Assembly: GCA_012934845.2 (NCBI GenBank)
Contig: WNNJ02000939.1
Coordinates: 62,001 to 126,000 of the forward strand
Reading direction: 5' to 3'
DNA length: 64,000 bases
Source: Pomphorhynchus laevis
Taxonomy: Eukaryota > Acanthocephala > Palaeacanthocephala > Echinorhynchida > Pomphorhynchidae
In this document: positions 24,490 through 35,000 of the stretch, piece after piece
Position numbering within the stretch: position 1 is the first letter of the stretch
Layout of the letters: every line of letters starts with the position of its first letter
Translations under genes and position numbers: made by a program
Notes under the pieces: generated by a model
Told to the model about the DNA's origin: nothing
Database searches by the model: none
What the model saw: the letters and a program-made list of their open reading frames with translations, nothing else

Positions 24490-24830
24490 TTAGCATTTAT
24501 CCAGTTTGGAGGGATCTGCATGCCACGTTCGCTGGTGCCAAAATGCTCTATCCGCTGAGTATTCGGGCGTGAGTCCGACCATTTTCATATCATTCAGTAG
24601 GGTATCCATCCATCTTTTATATGGTATTTATCTTGGTCTCGTTCCGTCAACCTCGATTTGGAATGGTGTCTGCGCCAGTGTGTTCACGTCTGCCCTCAGT
24701 ACATGTCCATACCATCTCAGCCTTGATCCTCTCAGTTTGTCTGCTATGGGTGCTACGCCAAATCGCTTCTGCACGTCTTCAATTGTAGTTTTATTTCTAA
24801 AATGCCATTCTCACAAGTGGCAGTGATTTA
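24490..24830 (-). mobile_element. RTE-type LINE, RT C-terminal fragment
   Basis: The minus-strand translation reads RLRWYGHVLRADVN, a break, then KRWMDTLLNDMKMVGLTPEYSADR and HADPSK. This matches the 'RRWFGHV...RP..RW.D....DLK..GL....A.DR..W' tail of RTE/BovB-like LINEs. 5'-truncated. Confidence 0.75.
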
Positions 24831-24849
24831 CAATTAAATGATTCACTAC

Positions 24850-25790
24850 AAATTCTTGACCATATTTTTTTGATTTTCGTTATTTATCTAAATGTTTGAT
24901 AAGTGAAAATCAATTTCGTATTTGAATATTTTTTAATATTCTTAAATTATATCATGTTATTCATTTTACATATTTAATTTTCTTTCGTTTAGACCTTACA
25001 AATGGGAATGCTACATCTTTTGATCTCGCGATTATTCAGACTCAATCGCATTTAATTTTATTTGTCTATTTTTTGTGTGACAAATGTTGTTTTGATATTT
25101 TAAATTAGGATTTTTATAGTTCATTTTGATATTTTTATGTTGTATTCCTTTCTCTATACATATATGATTTCTTGATGCCCAATTTTTATGCTGTTTGCCT
25201 TATAAATGTTATTTGAAAGTTCATCTTCTGAAAAATATCTTTGTATATTTTAAAAAATTAAAAATTTGAATTTTTTGAAAATTTTTCATTTTATTGATTC
25301 GTAAAATGATTTATAAAACGCTAACTTTAATTACATTAAAGTTAGCGTCTAATACTGTAATGGATTTTGATTGTATTTAATTTGAAAGTGTCATTATCCA
25401 TGGATATTTTGAATATCCACGGATAATATTAATATATTCATAATATTAATATATTAATATTATATTAATATAATATTATATTATAGTATCAAATCAAAAT
25501 CACTTTATTTACGAAATACAGAGCAAGTATCTTAGCTCATATACAGGAGGTTTCATATAGAAAGGAAAAAGATTTGTAAAAATTAGAGTAAGAACAAAAA
25601 AGATGTAAAAATTGAAAATCAGCGTCTATCAGAAAATTGATTTAATCATCGATATGAAATGAATTTTGTCATTTTATATGAATTGCGGATTTATTCTTTT
25701 ATTATGGTAAGTAATAGCACGGTGCAGGAAACTATCCAACATATGTTGTATTCTAACGAAATTTGTGATGTATTTACGAGTATGTCGCAT
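24850..25790. other. AT-rich spacer with two inverted repeats
   Basis: No gene seen. It contains a perfect 12-bp hairpin (25320-25331/25337-25348, 5-nt loop) and a 16-bp inverted repeat with one mismatch (25393-25408/25412-25427), followed by an AT microsatellite. Confidence 0.6.
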
Positions 25791-28300
25791 GTTTCTGATG
25801 TTTCTGTTATTTATTTTTTTCCGCCGCACCTAATCTTTCGAGCAACTTCGCGTTTCCAGCTGTGCGTAAAAAGAGATTCTTCAAAATATCGTCTAATGAT
25901 GTAAATGGTTTCTCCGCAATGCGTTGTGCATAGTTATGGATAACTTTTAGTCGACGAACATATTCTACGGACATGTTTATGTGAACAGAATATCCATAAG
26001 TTAGCAAATGAATTACGGTTGCTGTATATATTTGTTCGATTTGATGTGGAAGCGCTCCCTGTATTTTAAGTTTGCGCAGAAAATATAGCAGGGGTTCGCA
26101 TTTACGTATCAAATCATCTATATGTAAGTGCCATGACAGATTGTCACTAAATCTCATTCCTAGGATCTTTAAGCTGTTCACCCTTTCAAATCCAAAATCA
26201 ATAAGTTGTTTTGAGAATGATCTTTTTAGGCAGAAATGTACTATTTTAGACTTCGTGCTATTTATTTGCAGACTATTTTTTCAGCACCATTTAAGAAGTT
26301 CATCAATTTCGAATTTAAGCGAGCGATTTGATATATGTACACTTGGTGCGGAATTTAGAATAGTGATGTCATCCGCATATTTAGCGCATATTGAATGATC
26401 TAGAGATACGTCGTAGTCCTGTACAAAAAGGTTGAATAGTAGGGGAGAGATCAAGCCCCTTGATGTAAGCCAATATATGAAAAACATTCCTTAGAGAACG
26501 TGGTTTTGTATACAATCATTTGGCTTCTACCAGACAGGTAAGATTGAATGAACATTAGTTGCCATTTAGAGAAACCTAATGTATCCAATTTATTCAATAA
26601 GACACAATTGTCAATTGTGTCGAATGCTTTGCTCAAATCAATTTGAAGTGCTTGTACTATAGGTTGGGATCGTAAATCACGATTATTGATTGCAAACTGA
26701 TTTATTCTCATAAATGAATTCATTGTATTGTCTTGTTGGCGAAAAGCGTGTTGGTTGATATCTAAGCGATTTAGATATATTGAATAAATTCGACGGCGAA
26801 AAGCCCTTTCGATTAGTTTTGCAAAACCCGGTAGCAATGATATTGGACGGAAACATTCTGATGTTTCTGGGTTTGACTGTTTAAGAATTAAAACAACGTT
26901 TGTGCATTTTAAACAATCGGGTACGATTCAAGTTTGAAAGATCTGTGTAAATGCTACTGATAAATGTTGCGACAAGATATCACCAAGATATTTTACTATC
27001 CACACTGGTATACCCGGACCGTTGGCTTTGTTTGTTGCTCAACTATTTATATCCCTCAGTACTTCTTCGGAAGATACGATATAGTCGTCGGTGGAGTTAA
27101 TTACATTGATAGGTATAATATGCTCGATACTTCTTTTGCATTCGGAATTGTAAATAAGAGATACGTTTATTCTGTCGAGTGTATCAGAGAGATTATTATT
27201 GTCCGAAGTGGTAAGGTTGGATTGAGAAACATGACCACGTAATGCTTTTACATTTTTCCAAAATAACTTTGAAGATGTATTGCTTAATTGTTTGAAGACG
27301 AAAGATTGACGCGCTTTTGTAATTTTAATGAAAGCTTCCTATTTAGTTCATTAAAGTAATGGTGATTTTTATGTTAATATGCATCATCACGGCGCAGTTG
27401 AAGCTCTTTTAGAACATGAGACATCCAATGAGTATCTATTTGTAAGAGTTATCGTCTTTGCAGGTATGCAATTTTCGACAATGTCACATATTGTCGATGT
27501 TATTGCATCACGAGAAATAACGTTACAGTTTTCTGGGTGAGATAACCATTTAAGTAATTCACTACGTAGTTTTATAAGATGATGTTCACGGCGATCATGA
27601 ACTACACAACGAGATAAAACTGTACGCTTTATTGAGTTTATAGGTTTGAGAATTACAGACAAATGGTCAGATGATGATACAGACGCACACTTAATACCAG
27701 CAAATCCGAAAGCATCGATATTAAGATAAATTTTGTCAAGTGTAGATTTTCCGCGGGTTGGAAAGTCTACAAGTTGGATAAAACCTAATTGATGTGCATA
27801 AGCATCGAAATCTAGCTGATTAAAATCCCCAGCGATTAAAACGTATCTGTGGTTTGATAAAAGTTCGTTAACAAACGTTGAAAGTTTTCCAAAAGCTTGT
27901 GATTTATCGGCAGATGGAGGATGGTATAGAATTACTACAAGTAGCAGAAAGTTTCTTGTTTTTATAGTTTTACAGAAGTTTAAGACTAAGTATTCTATAT
28001 GGTCTCAAATGCATGAGCTAATCTCAGTGATTGACACATTTACACTATTTCTAACGTAAGCACATACCCCGCCACCTCTCCGGTTGCTTCTGTGAGCCGA
28101 TAAAGGCTTTAGAAATCCGGGAATATTACATTCTTACGAAGTCACGTTTTAAACCACGTTTCTGTCACTAATAGAATATTAAGAGAATAAACACTGCACA
28201 TTATAGATAAATGATCTATCTTAAGGCTCTATGCATTTGTCAGAAAAATAGTGGGATAAGAAAAGGGTATGCGTTTTATTCCTCATGAGCTTACAAGGTG
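25790..28300 (-). mobile_element. CR1-superfamily LINE (APE endonuclease to RT C-terminus)
   Basis: Minus-strand element, 5' part near 28300. Endonuclease remnants lie at 27660-28250 (VLIAGDFNQLDFDAYAHQ, KSTLDKIYL, SVSSSDHLSVIL). RT at 26281-26837 reads RAFRRRIYSIYLNRLDINQ, ALQIDLSKAFDTIDNCVLL, LISPLLFNLFVQD and AKYADDITIL. The connection block at 25807-26181 reads LKILGMRFSDNLSWHLHID. The region between endonuclease and RT is degraded, and motif B (PQGSVLGP) is altered. Broken copy. Confidence 0.8.
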
Positions 28301-28494
28301 AACTCTTATCCAACGAACTCTGCATCGCAGAGTTCTCTGCACCCTGAATTTCTAAGTATTATAATATTATAATATTAATAATATTATTTATATAATAATA
28401 TTTTTTTAAAGAAGAAAAGGTTTATTCACAAAGTTTACAAAGGGAATTTAACCCAAATATCATTATGTTTGAATTACATGTTACGGAGCGTGTG

Positions 28495-28890
28495 CTTTAG
28501 CTAAGGCTCCTGTTGCTCGAGGCGGACGGCCTTTCCACTTGAAGAACGGTAACCCCGGATGCATATCGACGCCGCGCGGCATAGGGCAACACCGATTTCA
28601 CGTGTAATGCGAGTCAAGCACTGTGCGTATGTCGTTTGGTCAGACCTCTGCGCCTGCAGAATGGCGATTCGGCGCAACACAGCACGAGAGCTTTCACTCA
28701 ATCCGCCGTTTGTCGAAGCGATGAAGGGTACAAATGTGCCTCTTGCAATCTGTTGAACCCGTTCCTCATATTTAGACTTCTTTCTTGCTTCGTGGAAGTT
28801 GAACGCACTGGACGTGCTTGTACGGTAAGATTCGGCAAAGTTGTTGAAAATGCTGACGTCTATATACGTCCGCTCGAATCTACCGGGAAA
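28495..28890 (-). mobile_element. RLE-type LINE, C-terminal endonuclease fragment
   Basis: Minus-strand open stretch reading RTYIDVSIFNNFAESYR, then HEARKKSKYEERVQQIARG, TFVPFIASTNGGLSES and ALCRAASICIRGYRSSS. This is the PD-(D/E)XK restriction-like endonuclease and tail (FFDVRVFNP.A.S.....E..KR.YE.R...VE.G.FTPLVF...GG...LR...LCIRGSRS) of the same LINE group as copies A and B. The frame is intact across the fragment, so this insertion may be younger than the others. Upstream it runs in frame into a protease-like sequence (28890-29012). Confidence 0.75.
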
Positions 28891-29012
28891 CAGTGCATCA
28901 CCACGAGGTATAATGGTGACCTTGTTTAAAGTATTACTGTGAACTGTGAAGTAACTAACAATTGTGTGACCGGCCTCGTGAAAAGCAGTTACTTTATTCG
29001 GATCAGCATTTG
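28890..29012 (-). pseudogene. FtsH/YME1-type (M41) metalloprotease fragment
   Basis: The minus-strand frame reads RIPNADPNKVTAFHEAGHTI, VSYFTVHSNTLN and KVTIIPRG. HEAGH is the zinc-binding HExxH of the M41 peptidase domain of mitochondrial i-AAA/m-AAA proteases, and K(V/A)TI(I/M)PRG a few residues later is the following conserved strand. Only about 40 residues remain. There is no AAA domain and no splice site that I can place. The frame continues directly into the RLE-LINE fragment. I read it as a captured or retrotransposed exon piece; a genuine exon of a host gene is possible but less likely in this setting. Confidence 0.6.
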
Positions 29013-29029
29013 GTATACGAATGCATTTG

Positions 29030-29480
29030 GTATTCTATAATATGTATGAATGCTCATACATAAAATATGTTTCTTGTAAATTTAAATATGTCATCTTTAC
29101 GATATAAATTAATAGTAGTTTTAGTTAATGTTAATTTAATGTTCATATCTAGATATACACCTTCTTTATCATTAATATTGGTTTTGTTAAGAATAAGGCT
29201 TTCTCGATAAATTTGTTCACTAATTGAATAAAAATTATTAGAATTAAATACACATATATTATTCATATACCGAAACATATATTTCATACCTTTATATAAT
29301 TTAGATTTATTTTTTTGCACAGTGATGAACAAATTCATATTCTACGAAGCTTAAGAATAAGTCAGCTATAATTAGGCTACTATTACCACCCATTGAAACA
29401 CCATTTATTTGTCTAAATATAGATGTCCCTACTTTTAAATAATTTTGATTTATTAAAATAAATCAAAATTATTAAAATTA
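29030..29480 (-). mobile_element. Naiad PLE fragment (RT palm/thumb)
   Basis: Minus strand. It matches Naiad RT from the end of motif B (GGNSS region) through the MFRYMNNI version of the catalytic YIDDI, to [13 protein letters not shown]. The catalytic Asp pair is lost (MNN). No terminal repeat attached. Confidence 0.8.
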
Positions 29481-29539
29481 TAGAGACAGTTCGTAGTTAT
29501 TAAAATATACCAAATAGGCGAAAGGCATTTTTGCACCAA

Positions 29540-30790
29540 TAACATACCAGTAGCTTTAACTTGTATCGCTTGTCATGGAACGCCTAAAACTTAGTAAAAT
29601 TTCTAAACAATTGGAATCCCAGTATATAATAGTGGATAGCCAATATGGCTTTCGTCCTAATCAACCATCTATTAGTAATATTCTGGTATCCATGTATTCA
29701 TGGCAATCTGCATATGATAGAAAGATTCAAACAGACGTTATATTTGTTGACTTTTATCGTACACCTGATACAGTATCGCATCATATTCTCAGAAGTATAC
29801 AAAAATCTATCATCATATACAAAAACTCAGAAGACTTCGTATAGATAAAATATCTCTTGGATTGCCGATTATTTATAGGATAGATCGTTAAAAATACGAG
29901 TTGGGTCAGACATTTCTAAACCTCGCAATATATTAGCTGGTATTCGCAAGGGCTCAGTAATTTCACCGTTTCTATTTGTGCTCTTTATCATTGATCTTCC
30001 TAAAGCTATTCAATCTTACATTGTTGTGTGTTGCGGATGATGCAAAGATTTATCGTGAGATTGTTAGTACGGATGATGTTAGTGTTTTGCAATAGGATAT
30101 AAGCACTTTATTGAGATGACCCCAGATAAATCTTCATATCTAGCGAGATGTGCCCATCTCACAATTAAACCAAATGTTTAATCTCATATAATCTGGACTC
30201 TGTAAACATACCAAAGGTATCAAAGTACAGATATATAGTGATAGTTTCGTCGAATTTGAGATATGCGGATAATACTAGGATAGTGTTTTGTCGAACATTC
30301 GTATTAATGATGCTGTCTAGGAGATCATTCCAGTCATTTAGTTCGGATACATTTAGGAAGATATTTGTATTTTTTTGCCCACTATTGAATACGGCTTTTT
30401 TGTTAGCTTTCGGCAAACATTACCAGAATCTCGCTAAATAGAAAGAGTTTTGAGAGCAGGATCACACAATATAGTAGATTTATCGTATTTACCTTACGAA
30501 GATAGAATAAAATATTTGAATATGACGTTATTAAGATATCATAGAACAATTATAAATCTTACGATTGTGTATAAGATAGTAGTGAATGACTTTGGATCAA
30601 AGGGACATAAGAAGCTATTTACTTTGTCATACAACCATCGCGCTAGGGGACATTAATGTTAATCATACCATGAATTCGGAGAATTTCGATGCATTGCCGA
30701 TTTGCAAGTAGAACAATAAATAATAGGAATGGGTTTCAGCTGTTTAATAACTGTATACGAGATCTTTAGCAATTTAAAGCAAAAATCAAT
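29540..30790 (+). mobile_element. Decayed APE-type LINE RT
   Basis: Plus strand. The 29575-29844 frame reads VDSQYGFRPNQPSISNILVS and DVIFVDFYRTPDTVSHHIL (motif A region). ADDAKIY follows at about 30035, then the thumb block at 30450-30656 (DLSYLPYEDRIKYLNMTLL, YKIVVNDF). The minus-strand frame at 30165-30416 is a shadow. Many breaks. Jockey/CR1/I-like, not resolved further. Confidence 0.65.
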
Positions 30791-30884
30791 TATATCAATT
30801 AAACCTTCTTTTATAAGGTTTCTTTAATATTGTTAGTTATATTATAAAAATTCAATTACTAATAAAATTAAAGAATTTCCTTGC

Positions 30885-30945
30885 ATAACCTCATAGGGTT
30901 ATGACCCCATAGGGTTATGACCCCATAGGGTTATGACCCCATCAT
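30885..30945. repeat. 16-bp tandem repeat, about 3 copies
   Basis: Unit catagggttatgaccc. Each unit contains the self-complementary core GGGT-TATG-ACCC, so single units can form a 4-bp hairpin. Confidence 0.9.
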
Positions 30946-32051
30946 CTTGAATGATTAAGGAAAGTTGAGAGAATCATTAACTTGACAGGATAAAAATGTC
31001 CATTTTGATATAATTTTAAATCCTTCCATATTAAAATATCATTTATGATAATTTTTTGGTGTAATGAAGATTTGTTAAGTATACAATAGAAATTTTATAT
31101 AAATGTTCATCTTCATACGTCTCTATTTATTTCCCGCTATGACCTATCAACTTCCTGACCTCTAAAACGATTCTTCTACATTATGTTCATAGATTACATT
31201 TCGATCATCTAGATCTAACAGGCCAATCACGATCTTAAGTTAGATAAATTTCCATCTTAAAATAAACGACTTTAAACCAATATGAACCAACTTTGTTGAG
31301 TTCAGATTCAATTTTGTATTCGACGATTTGAAAATTCGGAGACCTATTAGTCAGAAAGCTGATATCGAATGTTTGCAATTACACCTAGAAACCATGATTG
31401 AGTAGTCCTTTACGAATGATCTGTTTCTGATGCAGAAAAGAACTTTTGCCTTCGTCTGTCGGGTAGCGCGAGTCCACTTTTTGCGGTGTACAAAATATTT
31501 CACATATAAAGGATTTGCGTGTCAGGTTTTTAGTAATCCAGATACGATTAAACATACCGATTATGTGTATTTAATAGCCCTATATATTATATTATTTATT
31601 AATATATCATTACTTTATTTTTAAAAATTTTGTAATAATGATTGATAAAGAACCTCGTGGTCAAAACTTTTAAATTAAGTTGTTTGCATCTTGTGCCTGA
31701 CTTATTTTTGTTAACAAACTGAATCTGTATTCATGTGATAGTTCCAGCAGCTGTTTATATATTTTATATAACGTATAATATATAGCATTTGCAGTCGTTA
31801 TATATCTGTTAAATATAACGAATTAAATACGGCTTGTATGATCATTGCTTTTAAAAAAATGAATTTTTTAAAAGAATAAATAAATCAATATCTTGTAATA
31901 CTACCATTATATAATATTTATATCTATAGAAATATTGTTTTATTTTAGCATTTTATATCGTTTTTATAATGATACAATGAAATATAAACAATCCCTTGCT
32001 GTAATAAATGTTAAATTATTGTTTTGTAGATTATTACACAAAATCTTAAGG
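30946..32051. other. Upstream region of RBM19
   Basis: No conserved coding pattern. It should hold the RBM19 promoter and 5' UTR, but I see no clear TATA-initiator pair in the AT-rich background. Confidence 0.4.
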
Positions 32052-32093
32052 ATGGAAATATCACGAGTATTTATCAAAGATCTTCCAAATGAT
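32052..32093 (+). CDS. RBM19: RBM19 exon 1
   Basis: [14 protein letters not shown], the RNP2 strand of RRM1 (human starts MSRLIVKNLPNG). Donor GAT|GTAAGC, phase 0. The upstream in-frame sequence from 31935 is not conserved, so I take the ATG at 32052. Confidence 0.85.
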
Positions 32094-35000
32094 GTAAGCG
32101 ATATTTCTTTATCGAGGATACTTTAATTAATTAAAAACATTCGTTAACTAATATCAAATATTATTCATTAAGTTAACTTAGGAAATTTAAATTAAATTTC
32201 ATAAATTTCATAAATTATAATTTACCGAGTTTATTTTTACCCAATTATTTTATATTAATAATATAAAATATTATATTTAATATATGATATTATATAATGC
32301 TGCTCTTATAAAATATTCAATTACGTTTTAACGTAATTTAATTAATAAAATATTCAATTGATCATTAAATAATTAACTTGTTATTTAATATTAATTATTA
32401 ATAAACTGTTAATTAATTTTAATTTAAAAAATGTACTTTTAGTTTAATAAATTATAAGAGTTTGAAAATTTAGAGTTTTAACTTTTTATTTTAAAATAAA
32501 TTGTAAGAATTTATTCCTTTACATTTAATACACATTGAATACACATTGAATACATAACAAATTCCATTCGGAATCCTGGCCGTTGTTTCATTCCGCGCAG
32601 TCGGAATTAACTTCTATATGCCGAATCTAGTTTTGGATCCAACGAGTGAAACGAACAGTCAGCAACCCCAACGAGTGAAACGAACAGTCTAAAACAGTCT
32701 CTGCTAAGTATATAAGTATGGTCTGCACAGTAAATGTTTTGGTTCCAGAACGAAACCCTAAGACGTTTAAGCAACGTGTTGGAAATGCCTTCTTTTACTG
32801 TCCGAAACGACCAGTGGGTACTTCATTCTACTGATTAGTGTTGCCGAGTACACTATCATTTCGATGCTGAAGTGGTCGTCTAGAAATGACATTGATCCTG
32901 CAGTTCGTTGATCGTGGCCAGTTTCAATCGGCAGCTACATTGGATGTGTACGAATTCCATTCGGAATCCTGGCCGTTGTTTCATTCCGCACAGTCGGTTT
33001 AATTGCCTGAGAGGCGATTTGACAATATTCAAAACTATGTTGAAAGTTTCTAGAAGACCTTCGCCAAACGTAAAGAAAGCAAAATTTTACGCGCACTTAC
33101 AGTTCCTCGAATATTGACTTGTCCACCGACTCGTCACTAATAGATTACGCATTAAGAAAAAGATAAAAGTGATTTTTCTATTATCCCTGAGAGTAAACCA
33201 CGTACTCTACAATAACGTTGGAATCGAGCTAAACAACAAGCAGTCATGTCATTTACCAAAATTCTTGACGAATTTTATTCAGTTGCATATAGTAAAGAAG
33301 ATTTTTTACAAGACTCGACTGTCTGAATTAGATATAATGAACAAGTGCGAAAAGCTTAGCGAATTATGCAAACCATATGTTGCCCTATGGAACTAAAAAA
33401 CATATCGATAACACGCAATATGTGCTTTCGGCGTAAACGACATTGGAAGAGAGGAAAAATTAATAATTGACACTAGCAATTATCGGATGAATTTATCGGA
33501 TGCCACATTGACAACAAACCAATCCGATGCGCTTTTTCTCGGATACAAGAGAATTCAACCGCTTGAGGCTGTTGAATAATATTAAATCTACAATATTTCA
33601 AACGTCGAGCGTCAAAATCATAAACACCAGATATCAAAAACAATTATAGAGAATGATAAATTACAAAAATATTAAAAAATCATGCCACATGAGGAATATC
33701 AATGTAATTTAAACAAAGTCAAAAGACATGCATTGAAAGAACTCAGCTAAAATCCCGATATTGTTGTTGTGCCGCAGACAAAGGTGGTCAAATGATTATA
33801 CGGAGCAAATCCTAATATTAATCCAAAGACACACGCCATCTTCAAGCACCGATCTATGAAAAATCAAACAATGAAGAATTTTTGAAATCCGACAAAAAAT
33901 CAAAGAATGCATTTAATCATACTACCAATCCCCGCTAAATACAGAGCTCACAAATAAAACGGCAACCCCTGGTAGCTTCTCTACTTGTTGCTGTAACTAC
34001 ACAAACGAATTACTCCCTGCCCTAGCATAGCAATCATCAGCAACTACAACACCTACGGAAAATTTGTCAAGACATCCATGATGAACTTTATCCATTTCTA
34101 ATATCGAGACCATCGTTCATTAGAAGTACATACGACTTTATAAAAAATTCAACCAACTAACCACACTAGACATCACTTCATTTTATATTAGCATAGACAG
34201 CAATAATGGATTAGATTGTGCAAATAAAGCTACGATACAATCAAATTAGGATAAAATCAAGATGGCAGAATTAATAAATTGTTATCACTAGTACTAAACT
34301 CTAATTACTTTACATTCAACGAATATGTGTCCAAAGAAATGATACCGCTATGGGAACACAATGTGCCTCAACCTATACCGGCATATTTGTTGCGGATTTG
34401 GAGGGGAGGTTCATCTTCGGCAGAAATAGAAAATCTAGTGCATTGATTCAATATGTCGACGACATCCTAGTCATATGAAATCACAACAAAAGTGATCTTT
34501 TGGCATATGCTAATGAATTTGACCTCCTTTGGTGAACTACAATTTAGCTTGCAAGTAGCAGAGAATAACGAACTGCCTTTTCTTGACGTGTTGTTACACA
34601 AGAATGATAAATCAAAGTGGGAAACGAGAGTGCACCATAAATCAGATGGACTTAGATCTTTTATTCCTGTAACCAGTTTTCACGATCCAAAAATAGTGAA
34701 TAGTCATTTGAAATGAGTGTATCAGACTATGTAATATATGTTCTTCTACAAAACATTTCGAACTTGAATTGACCGAATTGATAAATCACTAGAGAAATGA
34801 TACACTTATTGTCAAATAATGACAAATGCTAACCATGTAAGAAAATTATCGCGAAATCAATTACTTCAAATCAATGCAACCAATGAAATTCCTAAGAATA
34901 TTCGTCCTAAAGAAAATATTCTAACATTCGATTATCATCCCTCTCTCTATGCCAAACTAAAAAAGAAATCACTACAATTCTAAAATCAATTCCTCCCAAA

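Noticed and set aside
31430-31624. 64-codon plus frame before RBM19
   Set aside because: No recognisable domain or splice context; likely chance.
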